64,000 nt of DNA from Modicisalibacter xianhensis. Its GTDB lineage: Bacteria > Pseudomonadota > Gammaproteobacteria > Pseudomonadales > Halomonadaceae. The notes below the pieces were generated by a model that was given only the letters and a program-made list of their open reading frames with translations, was not told the origin of the DNA and made no database searches. Of this stretch, positions 7,246 to 14,726 are shown in pieces. The stretch's first letter is position 1. Every line of letters begins with the position of its first letter. The DNA lies in contig NZ_FOPY01000009.1 in NCBI RefSeq assembly GCF_900113605.1, positions 1-64,000 on the forward strand. The letters are read 5' to 3'. Position numbers and translations under genes: made by a program.

Positions 7246-8955
7246 ATGAAGGGTACGGTCGCGGCGACGGGAGAGTTGAGTGACGTACAGCGCAAGCGAT
7301 CGGTAAAACGGGCCGGTACGCATTGGGGCTGGCTGCTTTCGGCCTGGGCAGTGGCTCTGCTGGTTCTGTTACCAGTCCTGGCAGTGGTCTACCTGGCGCT
7401 CACCGGTCGGGACGGTGGCGGCAGTATCTGGGTGCACCTGGCATCTACGGTATTGCCAGGTTACGTATGGACCAGTGTGCTACTGATGCTCGGGGTCGCC
7501 TTGCTGGCCGGAAGCATAGGGGTGACCTGTGCGTGGTTGACCAGCATGTACCAGTTTCCGTTGCGCCGCTTCTACGAATGGGGGCTGCTGCTGCCGTTTG
7601 CTGTCCCCGCCAATGTCATCGCCTATGTTTATACCGATATCCTGGAATATGCCGGTCCTGTACAGAATTGGTTGAGAGAGGTGTTCGGATGGACGACGCC
7701 TCGCGATTACTGGTTTCCGGAAATCCGTAGCCTGGGCGGGGCTACTGTCATGATATCGCTGGTACTTTATCCCTACGTGTTCATGTTGGCTCGGGCAGCG
7801 TTTCTGGAGCAGTCGGCTTCCCTGCGCGATGCCAGCCGGACCCTGGGGTGCAATGGGTGGCAGAGCTTCTGGCGCGTATCCCTTCCCAGTGCCAGGCCAG
7901 CGATTGCCGTCGGTCTGGCACTCACGCTCATGGAAGCGCTCAATGATTTCGGTACGGTCGACTACTTTGCCGTGCGAACGCTGACTGCTGGCATCTTCAA
8001 TGTCTGGTTGAACATGGGCAGCGTACGGGGGGCCGCGCAGATTGCCTTGTGCCTGATGATCTTCATTGTCGGCTTGATCTGGATCGAGCGGCATGCCCGG
8101 CGCCGACAGCGCCAGTTCGGCAAGGGCGAGCAATTTCGCCATTATCGTCGACCGCGTCTCATCGGCGTCCGGGGCGGGTTGGCATCCCTGGCCTGTTTCC
8201 TGCCGTTGGGGATGGGCTTCTTTTTTCCGGTGGGCGTGCTGGCCCGTCATGCCGTGGTGTATTTCGAGCAGTCATGGACCGATCGTTTTCTCGAATACGC
8301 CTACAACAGTCTGGTGCTTGCATCGAGCGCTGCCTTGTTGACCTTGCTGATCGGGGTGCTGCTGGCCTATGCCAAACGCCTGGACCGCACACGCTCGGTG
8401 CAGCATGCCGTCAAGCTATCCAGCCTGGGGTATGCCATGCCCGGCGCGGTCATTGGTCTTGGCGTACTCGTGCCGCTTGCCGGTTTCGACAATGCCTTGG
8501 ATGCCTTCATGCGCGACACGTTCGGCATCAGTACCGGGTTGCTGCTTACCGGCTCGATGTCCGCCATCGTGATTGGTTATGTGGTGCGTTTTCTGGCCGT
8601 ATCGGCTGGAGCGATCGAGGCGAGTCTCGACAAGGTGACGCCCTCCATGGACATGGCTTCTCGCTCGTTGGGTGAAAATACCCTCCGTACCCTGTGGCGC
8701 GTTCATCTGCCGCTGATTCGACCGGGGCTACTGACAGCGGCACTGGTCGTCTTTGTCGATGCCATGAAAGAACTTCCCGCGACACTGCTTTTGCGGCCGT
8801 TCAACTTCGATACCCTGGCGACCAATGTCTATCAGTTCGCTTCCGATGAACTGCTGGAAAGGGCAGCGTTGCCAGCGTTGGTCATCGTCGCGGCAGGCGT
8901 GCTGCCTGTCGTCTTCATTTCCCGGGCCATCGTGGCAAGCCGGCGCGAGGCCTAG
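7246..8955 (+). CDS. Fe3+ ABC transporter permease (FbpB-like, fused double permease)
   Basis: The 569-residue integral membrane protein has about twelve hydrophobic segments. It carries two copies of the permease EAA loop: ASRTLGCNGWQSFWRVSLPSARPA in the first half and ASRSLGENTLRTLWRVHLPLIRPG in the second. This duplicated arrangement is typical of FbpB/SfuB/AfuB ferric-iron permeases. The ATG at 7246 follows the attenuator-like hairpin by 31 bases. It works with the upstream binding protein; the cognate ATPase (FbpC) is not next to it, so an ATPase encoded elsewhere must energise it. Confidence 0.93.
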   Translation: MKGTVAATGELSDVQRKRSVKRAGTHWGWLLSAWAVALLVLLPVLAVVYLALTGRDGGGSIWVHLASTVLPGYVWTSVLLMLGVALLAGSIGVTCAWLTSMYQFPLRRFYEWGLLLPFAVPANVIAYVYTDILEYAGPVQNWLREVFGWTTPRDYWFPEIRSLGGATVMISLVLYPYVFMLARAAFLEQSASLRDASRTLGCNGWQSFWRVSLPSARPAIAVGLALTLMEALNDFGTVDYFAVRTLTAGIFNVWLNMGSVRGAAQIALCLMIFIVGLIWIERHARRRQRQFGKGEQFRHYRRPRLIGVRGGLASLACFLPLGMGFFFPVGVLARHAVVYFEQSWTDRFLEYAYNSLVLASSAALLTLLIGVLLAYAKRLDRTRSVQHAVKLSSLGYAMPGAVIGLGVLVPLAGFDNALDAFMRDTFGISTGLLLTGSMSAIVIGYVVRFLAVSAGAIEASLDKVTPSMDMASRSLGENTLRTLWRVHLPLIRPGLLTAALVVFVDAMKELPATLLLRPFNFDTLATNVYQFASDELLERAALPALVIVAAGVLPVVFISRAIVASRREA

Positions 8956-9054
8956 CCACGCTCCGGTATCGATCTGCAGGTGCCAATGCCGAAGTCCGCC
9001 GGGTTATAGGCTAAAGTGAGGGGCAGATACACGGGCAAAGACAAGGAGGTCGAT

Positions 9055-9456
9055 ATGCTGCATCGCATTGGTGCCATACTTGCCATTCTGGCGGCGCTGT
9101 GGGCGTTGATCGCGTCAGGTATTGCGTTATATCTGGGAACAGATGTCGGGGCTGTAGAGAACCCCACCGAGCAGACCGTGGTTGGCCTGGGCTGGTGGGA
9201 GTTCGGGATTGCCTTGGTCGCCGCAGCAATTGGTGTATTCACGTTCTTTTCCAAGAGTCGCTATGCCGGGCTGGTGCTGGCTATCGTCGGGGTGATCGGC
9301 ATCTTCATTTCCAGCAGTGCCAACATGGCTTTCATGGCGACCGTGGCTGTTGGCGGCTTCATGGCGTTCATGGGACGTCGCCATGCACAGCGGCATGGCT
9401 CCGAATTGCCTCGGGATCCCTCCAATCCTCGCGGAAAGAGTCGCTTCACGAAATGA
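9055..9456 (+). CDS. Small membrane protein of unknown function
   Basis: The 133-residue product starts MLHRIGAILAILAALWALIA and has four predicted hydrophobic helices: about residues 5-25, 45-65, 70-85 and 88-108. The tail is basic and hydrophilic (GRRHAQRHGSELPRDPSNP). A textbook Shine-Dalgarno AAGGAGG lies 6 bases before this ATG, so the longer frame opening at 9016 is rejected. The organisation resembles DUF4064-type small membrane proteins, but I cannot confirm it. It is convergent with the next gene (12-bp gap). Confidence 0.78.
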   Translation: MLHRIGAILAILAALWALIASGIALYLGTDVGAVENPTEQTVVGLGWWEFGIALVAAAIGVFTFFSKSRYAGLVLAIVGVIGIFISSSANMAFMATVAVGGFMAFMGRRHAQRHGSELPRDPSNPRGKSRFTK

Positions 9457-9468
9457 GCGTGGCTTGGC

Positions 9469-9951
9469 TCAACAAGAGGGATCGCATAGCCGCTGATGGA
9501 GGTAAAGCATGACCTGGACTTCATGTTCGGGTCGCAGCGGTTCAAGTCCCAGTTCGCCGAACAGGTCATTACGCGCCCGCGACCAAACGCCCGGAGCCAT
9601 GTCCGGATAAAGAGTTTCGGCGGGGGCAAGCTCGACGAAGGGGTCGACACCAAAATCATCGAAGATACGCGATAAGGCGGCTTCGTCATCGTTGACCCCC
9701 GCCGTATAGAGTGTGGCGCTGTAATGATCGCTCTCCAGTTCGCGCAACACATCGAGTGGGCTCACCCCGAAGGTTCGCAGCTCCTCGAGACTGTAATCCC
9801 CCAATTGCAGCAATTCCTCATTCAGCCACTCATCATCGGGCTGGATAAGGGTGTGCTTGATTTGACCGTCGGGCAAGGCCCAGGCAATGGCAAGAGGGAG
9901 GGCATCATCCTCGCCGGTTTCAACGGCAATGAACCCAGGGAAATCGGCCAT
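9469..9951 (-). CDS. RNase H-fold, exonuclease-like protein with degraded catalytic residues
   Basis: The 160-residue product begins MADFPGFIAVETGEDDALPLAIAWALPDG. This matches the first strands of DEDD 3'-5' exonuclease-like proteins (usually FIDFEASSL..YPIEIAW), but the DxE pair reads AVE. The mid-segment YTAGVNDDEAALSRIFDDFG corresponds to YSD...D..WLxxLF, and EHEVQVMLYLHQRL to the last helix. The start is fixed by a TGATG overlap with the upstream tatD stop, implying coupled translation; longer frames would run antiparallel through tatD. Fold assignment is inference. If it is right, the protein is probably a binding or regulatory relic, not an active nuclease. Confidence 0.7.
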   Translation of the reverse strand: MADFPGFIAVETGEDDALPLAIAWALPDGQIKHTLIQPDDEWLNEELLQLGDYSLEELRTFGVSPLDVLRELESDHYSATLYTAGVNDDEAALSRIFDDFGVDPFVELAPAETLYPDMAPGVWSRARNDLFGELGLEPLRPEHEVQVMLYLHQRLCDPSC

Positions 9952-10832
9952 CAGGTATCCTCCAGACGGAAAAAGCGACGCGCTGTCACTGTCGTGGCGT
10001 GGGCTAACTCGGCTTCGTCGGTGCCTCGCCAATGGGCAATCTCGCGAACGATCCAGGGCAGCAAAGCAGGTTCGTTGCGTCTTCCCTTGAGCTTGGCAGG
10101 CAGGTTGCGGGGCAGCAGATAAGGGCAATCGGTCTCGACCATGAGCCGGTCCAGGGGGATATCACGCAGCAGGTCGCGTAGATGGTGGCCTCTGCGCTCG
10201 TCGCATAGCCAGCCGGTCAGGCCGATGTGCAGGTCGAGGTCGAGATAGCCGTACAGCGTGTCACGTTCGCCCGTGAAGCAGTGGACTACGGCATGGGTAA
10301 TGTCATTCCGCCAATGGTGCAGGATATCCAGCATACGCGAGCCAGCGTCTCGCTCATGGAGAAACAGAGGCAGCCCCGATTCGGCGGCGAGCCCCAACTG
10401 CGCTTCGAAGGCGCGTTCCTGCTCCACAGGCGAAGAGAAATTGCGATTGAAATCGAGTCCACACTCACCGACGGCGACCACCTCGGGTTGGCGGTACAGG
10501 TCGCGAAGGCCTGTCTCGAGCGTCCTCGTCCATTGGCTGGCATCGTGGGGGTGGATTCCCGCCGTGGCACGCAGCCCCGGAAAGCGTCGAGACAGTTCAG
10601 CGGCCTGTTCGGCGTGTTTCAGGTCGGTACCGGTAAGAATCAGCGTAGTGACATTGGCCGCTCTGGCGCGTTGCAATACGGCCTCGAGATCCCGGGAGAA
10701 GCTCTCGTGAGTCAGGTTGGCGCCGATGTCTACCAGCTCGGCCGGTGCGGTAAAACGCAGTGACTCGGGAAGACTATCGTCTGAGGGTTCGCTTGCAGCC
10801 AAGGTTCGCTCCTTGCTCGTTTGAGCGATCAT
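9951..10832 (-). CDS. tatD: TatD family metal-dependent deoxyribonuclease
   Basis: The 293-residue product matches TatD. After a 30-residue extra N-terminal segment, the barrel opens with DIGANLTHESFSRDLE. It continues with AGIHPHDASQW, VAVGECGLDFNRNFS (metal Glu), LPLFLHERDA, VHCFTGE, IGLTGWLCDERRG and VETDCPYLLPR (metal Asp). TatD is a 3'-5' DNase/RNase involved in DNA repair or turnover under peroxide stress. The N-terminal extension (MIAQTSKERTLAASEPSDDS) is not seen in E. coli TatD; the true start could be internal. It is the first gene of a pair with the exonuclease-like gene and is divergent from uup. A second, distinct TatD-family protein (EboB) occurs at 48.6 kb. Confidence 0.93.
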   Translation of the reverse strand: MIAQTSKERTLAASEPSDDSLPESLRFTAPAELVDIGANLTHESFSRDLEAVLQRARAANVTTLILTGTDLKHAEQAAELSRRFPGLRATAGIHPHDASQWTRTLETGLRDLYRQPEVVAVGECGLDFNRNFSSPVEQERAFEAQLGLAAESGLPLFLHERDAGSRMLDILHHWRNDITHAVVHCFTGERDTLYGYLDLDLHIGLTGWLCDERRGHHLRDLLRDIPLDRLMVETDCPYLLPRNLPAKLKGRRNEPALLPWIVREIAHWRGTDEAELAHATTVTARRFFRLEDT

Positions 10833-10916
10833 TGTAACGTGACAGACCGCATGACCACAGTCGAGCGGTGGTGGGTTACACTAGGCGCCATCGAATATCG
10901 TCAATGAGGTTGGTGC

Positions 10917-12869
10917 GTGACGCTGCTACGTCTGGAACAGTTGCAACTGGCTTACGGCCCGCATGTCCTGCTCGATGGTGCCGACCTGGTGCTCGAGAGG
11001 GGAGAACGGTTGGCATTGGTAGGCCGCAACGGCACGGGCAAGTCGACCTTGCTCAAGCTCGTCTCCGGGGAGAATCTGCCCGACGGAGGGAGCATCTGGC
11101 GGGCACCGGGATTGCGTATCGGTGTGCTGGAGCAGGATTTGCCGGCGGCCAGCGGGGCGACCATCTTCGATGTGGTGGCAGAAGGCATGCCGCAGGCCGG
11201 GGCCTTGCTGGCCGAATATCACCATCTGATCCAGGCTGCCGAGCCGGACATGAATCGTCTGGCCCAGTTGCAGACCCAGCTGGAAGCCATCGATGGGTGG
11301 TCCTTCCATCAACGCATCGATACGGTGCTGACCCGCCTGGGACTGCCAGCCGACCGGCTGATGAGCGATCTCTCCGGCGGCTGGCGCCGCCGTGTAGCCC
11401 TGGCCAGGGCATTGGTATCCGAGCCTGACCTGCTGCTGCTCGACGAGCCGACCAACCATCTGGATCTGGATACGATCGCCTGGCTCGAGGAGCAGCTTGC
11501 CTCCTTTGCCGGGGCCGTGCTCTTCATCACTCACGACCGGGCTTTCTTGGCACGCCTGGCTACAGGGATACTCGAGCTGGATCGCGGCCGCCTGGGACGC
11601 TATCCCGGCAATTATGCGAAATATCAGGAGCAAAAGGCACACGAGCTCGAAGTGGAAGCGCGTGAAAATGCCGAGTTCGACAAGAAGCTGGCCCAGGAAG
11701 AAGCCTGGATACGCCAAGGCATCAAGGCCCGGCGGACCCGCAACGAAGGGCGGGTGCGCGCCTTGCAGCAGATGCGGCGTGATCGGGCCGAGCGTCGAGA
11801 GCGTCAGGGTCGTGCCTCGATTAGTGTCGACAGCGGCGAGCGCAGCGGCAAACGGGTCGTTGAGCTGGCCAATGTCAGCCAGCGCTTTGGTGACGGCTGG
11901 GTGATTCGCGACCTCAATCTGGAAATTCAGCGCGGTGATCGGATCGGATTGATCGGTCGCAACGGTGCGGGCAAGACGACCCTGCTCAAGATCCTGCTCG
12001 GAGAACTGGCACCAAGCGAAGGAAAGGTCCGCATGGGCACCAATCTCAAGGTGGCCTATTTTGACCAGTTGCGTGCGGGGCTAGAACCCGAGAAAAGTGT
12101 TTACGATAACGTGGCTCAGGGGAGCGACCGGGTTACAGTGGGTGGCAAGGATAAGCACGTTATCAGCTACCTTCAGGATTTCCTGTTCACGCCCGAGCGC
12201 GCACGTCAGCCCGTCAAGGCGCTGTCCGGCGGTGAGTCGAATCGGCTGCTGCTGGCCAAGCTATTCACTCAGCCGGCCAATGTCCTGGTGCTCGACGAGC
12301 CGACCAACGACTTGGATGTCGAGACACTAGAACTGCTCGAGGAGTTGCTGCTGGATTTCGAGGGCACATTGCTGCTGGTCTCGCACGACCGCGAGTTCAT
12401 GGATAACGTCGTGACCGGCGTCTTGGCGTTCGAAGGTAATGGACGAGTGCGGGAATACGTCGGTGGCTATAGCGACTGGGTCAGGCAGGGCGGCAAGTTG
12501 CCGCCGGCACCCTGGGACTTCGATGCCAGCCAGGTTTCCAAGCAAGCCAAGGCCGCTGGTGCAGGGGGCGAAGGCACAGCTGACGACCGCCCCGTGCAGG
12601 CGCCGACAAACGAGCCTGCGAAAAGGAAGCCCGCCAAGCTCTCCTACAAGCTGCAGCGTGAACTCGATGCGCTACCCGCGGACATTGAAGCCTTGGAAGA
12701 AGAAATCGCCGCTTTCGAGGAACAGGTCAGCCAGCCCGATTTCTATCAGCAGGACAGCAGCGAAGTCACCCGCATGCTGGAAGCCATGAGCGAGAAGCAG
12801 CGTGCGCTGGACTATGCCATGGAACGCTGGATGGAACTCGAAGCCATGGCCAATGGCGAGGAGCCGTGA
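10917..12869 (+). CDS. uup: ABC-F ATPase Uup
   Basis: The 650-residue soluble protein has two ABC domains: Walker A GRNGTGKST and GRNGAGKTT, signatures LSGGW and LSGGES, and Walker B LLLLDEPTNHLD and VLVLDEPTNDLD. They are joined by the basic linker EEAWIRQGIKARRTRNEGRVRAL typical of Uup. A C-terminal coiled-coil domain (SYKLQRELDALPADIEALEEEI) binds DNA or ribosomes in the family. Uup affects transposon precise excision and ribosome-associated functions. The start is GTG at 10917. The protein has no membrane domain. It ends just before a strong hairpin shared with the convergent stress-protein gene. Confidence 0.95.
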   Translation: MTLLRLEQLQLAYGPHVLLDGADLVLERGERLALVGRNGTGKSTLLKLVSGENLPDGGSIWRAPGLRIGVLEQDLPAASGATIFDVVAEGMPQAGALLAEYHHLIQAAEPDMNRLAQLQTQLEAIDGWSFHQRIDTVLTRLGLPADRLMSDLSGGWRRRVALARALVSEPDLLLLDEPTNHLDLDTIAWLEEQLASFAGAVLFITHDRAFLARLATGILELDRGRLGRYPGNYAKYQEQKAHELEVEARENAEFDKKLAQEEAWIRQGIKARRTRNEGRVRALQQMRRDRAERRERQGRASISVDSGERSGKRVVELANVSQRFGDGWVIRDLNLEIQRGDRIGLIGRNGAGKTTLLKILLGELAPSEGKVRMGTNLKVAYFDQLRAGLEPEKSVYDNVAQGSDRVTVGGKDKHVISYLQDFLFTPERARQPVKALSGGESNRLLLAKLFTQPANVLVLDEPTNDLDVETLELLEELLLDFEGTLLLVSHDREFMDNVVTGVLAFEGNGRVREYVGGYSDWVRQGGKLPPAPWDFDASQVSKQAKAAGAGGEGTADDRPVQAPTNEPAKRKPAKLSYKLQRELDALPADIEALEEEIAAFEEQVSQPDFYQQDSSEVTRMLEAMSEKQRALDYAMERWMELEAMANGEEP

Positions 12870-12877
12870 GCCGTCAT

Positions 12878-12904
12878 CCCCACCCCGGCGAGGCCGGGGT
12901 GGGG
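12878..12904. terminator. Bidirectional hairpin between uup and the universal stress gene
   Basis: A perfect 12-bp GC-rich stem (CCCCACCCCGGC / GCCGGGGTGGGG) with a GAG loop lies between the two convergent genes. There is little T tract on either side, but the position and stability support termination. Confidence 0.7.
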
Positions 12905-12912
12905 GTTAAGGG

Positions 12913-13368
12913 TCATTCGGCCGCTTCGTCGTCGTTGCCGACACGTACGGCCAGTACGTCGCACTGAGCGCCATGCAATACGCCGGTCGAGGTCGACCCC
13001 AGCAACAGGGCAAAACCATGGCGACCATGAGATCCAACGACGATCAGGTCGACGTTGTGCTCCTTAGAGAAACGGTGGATCTCGGTATCCGGCATGCCGA
13101 CGACTACATGCTGGTCTTCCCGAGCAATGTCATGGGGGTCGGCGATCTCGGCCAGTCGCTCCTTGGCATGTTCGTCGAGCTGGTCCTGGATGCTGGTCAG
13201 GTCCATGGGAATGTCACCGCCATAGGCAAAGCCCAGGGGCTCGAGTGTGTGGATGATCGACAGCTTGGCATTGTTGCGCCGTGCAATTGGAATGGCGCGT
13301 TCCAGAACCTTATGGGAGTCCTTGGTCAGGTCCACGGCGACTAATACGTGACGATATTCGTTACTCAT
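12913..13368 (-). CDS. Universal stress protein UspA family
   Basis: The 151-residue product is a single-domain UspA-type protein, cytosolic, usually dimeric and induced by starvation or other stress. It starts YRHVLVAVDLTKDSHKVLERA, the first strand and helix of the fold. It ends with the ATP-binding motif G-2x-G-9x-G-S: VGSHGRHGFALLLGSTS, followed by the C-terminal strand DVLAVRV. It therefore belongs to the ATP-binding subgroup. GGGAGAGG precedes the ATG by 8 bases. It is a single gene, convergent with uup. Confidence 0.93.
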   Translation of the reverse strand: MSNEYRHVLVAVDLTKDSHKVLERAIPIARRNNAKLSIIHTLEPLGFAYGGDIPMDLTSIQDQLDEHAKERLAEIADPHDIAREDQHVVVGMPDTEIHRFSKEHNVDLIVVGSHGRHGFALLLGSTSTGVLHGAQCDVLAVRVGNDDEAAE

Positions 13369-13466
13369 GACAAAGCCTCTCCCTTCAGTAGCTTGGATGA
13401 CTTTACTTTAGGTTGTGTAACTGAACGGCACAACGATACGCATCAACGTTTTGGATTATTTTGCGC

Positions 13467-13988
13467 ATGACTTTCTGGCTGGTCACCTTGCTGGCAATGC
13501 TGGCAATTCTGTCTCCCGTACTCATGCTTAGGCCGTCGCGTCGCGATCAGCGGCTGGGCGTATTGCGTCAGCATGCCCGCCAGGTCGGGGTTGGCGTGAA
13601 AATCGCCAAATCGCCCTTGCATGATCCGCCCGGTGGCCTGATCAGCTATCGCTGGCGCTATTCCCAGGCACATCCCGGCCCGGTGTTCGTGCTGGTGCGC
13701 AACAGCCATGCCAGTTCGGCGCTGAAACCATTCGATGGCGCTTGGCGATGGCGAATAGAGCCCTTGCGGCCTCTGTCTCGAGAGGCCGCAGCGGCGCTGG
13801 AAACGCTCGTGGCATTGCTGCCCGACGATGCGCTGGTACTGGAGTCGGAGCGTGGTGCGCTGACGCTATGGTGGGGAGAGTCGTTCGACGTCGAAAAGTT
13901 CGACCAGTGCAACGAGGCGATGGCGGCACTGCGCGATACGCTGGCCTCTACCACCGCCGTGAAGGGCTTGTCCGACCGTCTGCCGTGA
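13467..13988 (+). CDS. Hypothetical membrane-anchored protein
   Basis: The 173-residue product has one N-terminal hydrophobic helix (MTFWLVTLLAMLAILSPVLML) followed by RPSRRDQR, so it is probably anchored with the C-terminal domain in the cytoplasm (positive-inside rule). The soluble part contains RQHARQVGVGVKI and PVFVLVRN, then a helical segment and ESERGALTLWWGES. I do not recognise the family. The ATG at 13467 is preferred over the in-frame TTG at 13461. It is divergent from the stress-protein gene and convergent with slyA. Confidence 0.72.
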   Translation: MTFWLVTLLAMLAILSPVLMLRPSRRDQRLGVLRQHARQVGVGVKIAKSPLHDPPGGLISYRWRYSQAHPGPVFVLVRNSHASSALKPFDGAWRWRIEPLRPLSREAAAALETLVALLPDDALVLESERGALTLWWGESFDVEKFDQCNEAMAALRDTLASTTAVKGLSDRLP

Positions 13989-13997
13989 GCTTGCCGG

Positions 13998-14456
13998 TTA
14001 ACCCGGCTCGCTCTCTTTCTCTGGGGTCCGCGACTGGAGGCGGATGCCGTTCTGCTCGATACGCGTCAATATATCGTCGAATATGTCGAGCTCGGCCTCG
14101 CTGATGCCGGCTAGCATCTCGGCCCGCGCCTCGGTGGCGACGGCATCGATGCGCTCCAGCAGGGGCGTGGCCTCCTTGGTCAGGAAGATACGCTTGGTAC
14201 GGCGGTCGTCCTGGCATTGTCGCCGCTCAATCAGGCCCTGCTCGGTCAACTGATCGAGTGTACGCACGAGTGAAGGGGCTTCAACCCCGATGGCGCGTGC
14301 CAGGTCGCACTGTGGCTGGCCATCGCCCAGCTTCCACAAGTGGTAGAGCGTTACCCAACGTGTCTGGGTCAGCTCGAGTGGCGCCAAGCGCTCATCAAGG
14401 ATGGCGCGCCACAGGCGTGGCAGACGGGCTATCTTGAATCCGATGTTTTCAGGCAT
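13998..14456 (-). CDS. slyA: MarR-family transcriptional regulator SlyA
   Basis: The 152-residue winged-helix regulator follows E. coli SlyA closely: RLPRLWRAILDERLAPLELTQTRWVTL, the recognition helix region QCDLARAIGVEAPSLVRTLDQL, and the wing IERRQCQDDRRTKRIFLT. SlyA/MarR dimers bind palindromes and are released by small aromatic ligands; in enterobacteria SlyA also counteracts H-NS. It is divergent from fadBA across 270 bp. A role at AT-rich silenced regions, such as the one at 28.8-29.4 kb here, is possible but only a speculation. Confidence 0.92.
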   Translation of the reverse strand: MPENIGFKIARLPRLWRAILDERLAPLELTQTRWVTLYHLWKLGDGQPQCDLARAIGVEAPSLVRTLDQLTEQGLIERRQCQDDRRTKRIFLTKEATPLLERIDAVATEARAEMLAGISEAELDIFDDILTRIEQNGIRLQSRTPEKESEPG

Positions 14457-14537
14457 TGGCTTATCGTTTGGTAGCTATTGGGTAAATTGTGTGAACCTTG
14501 CGAAAGCAATGCAAGTCCGGCATCGCCATTCTTTGGT

Positions 14538-14566
14538 TTGACAGCAAAATACTCATTTCCTATCCA
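14538..14566 (+). promoter_or_regulatory. Possible sigma70 promoter upstream of fadB
   Basis: A perfect TTGACA (14538-14543) is followed, 17 bases later, by TATCCA (14561-14566). It faces fadB, with the PsrA-like operator about 110 bases downstream. The -10 match is modest and it is a candidate only. Confidence 0.35.
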
Positions 14567-14674
14567 TTGGTCACCAGGCAATGGCAAGGTGCGTCAACCG
14601 ATACCGCTATCCTGATGTATTGCCACTATGTCGAGGCTTGACGGAACGCCTGCACTGGCTCAAGCTACTACGTA

Positions 14675-14692
14675 TTCAAACGCTTGTATGAA
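14675..14692. promoter_or_regulatory. PsrA/FadR-type fatty-acid operator before fadBA
   Basis: TTCAAACGCTTGTATGAA is an 18-bp inverted repeat (TTCAAAC-4-GTATGAA, one mismatch between the arms). It agrees with the CAAAC-N4-GTTTG type site used by the TetR-family repressor PsrA in pseudomonads, which is released by long-chain acyl ligands. It lies 34 bases before the fadB start, a position suited to repression of the operon. Confidence 0.7.
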
Positions 14693-14726
14693 TATCATCC
14701 CTGCCTAACCCCATGGAGATCCGTCG

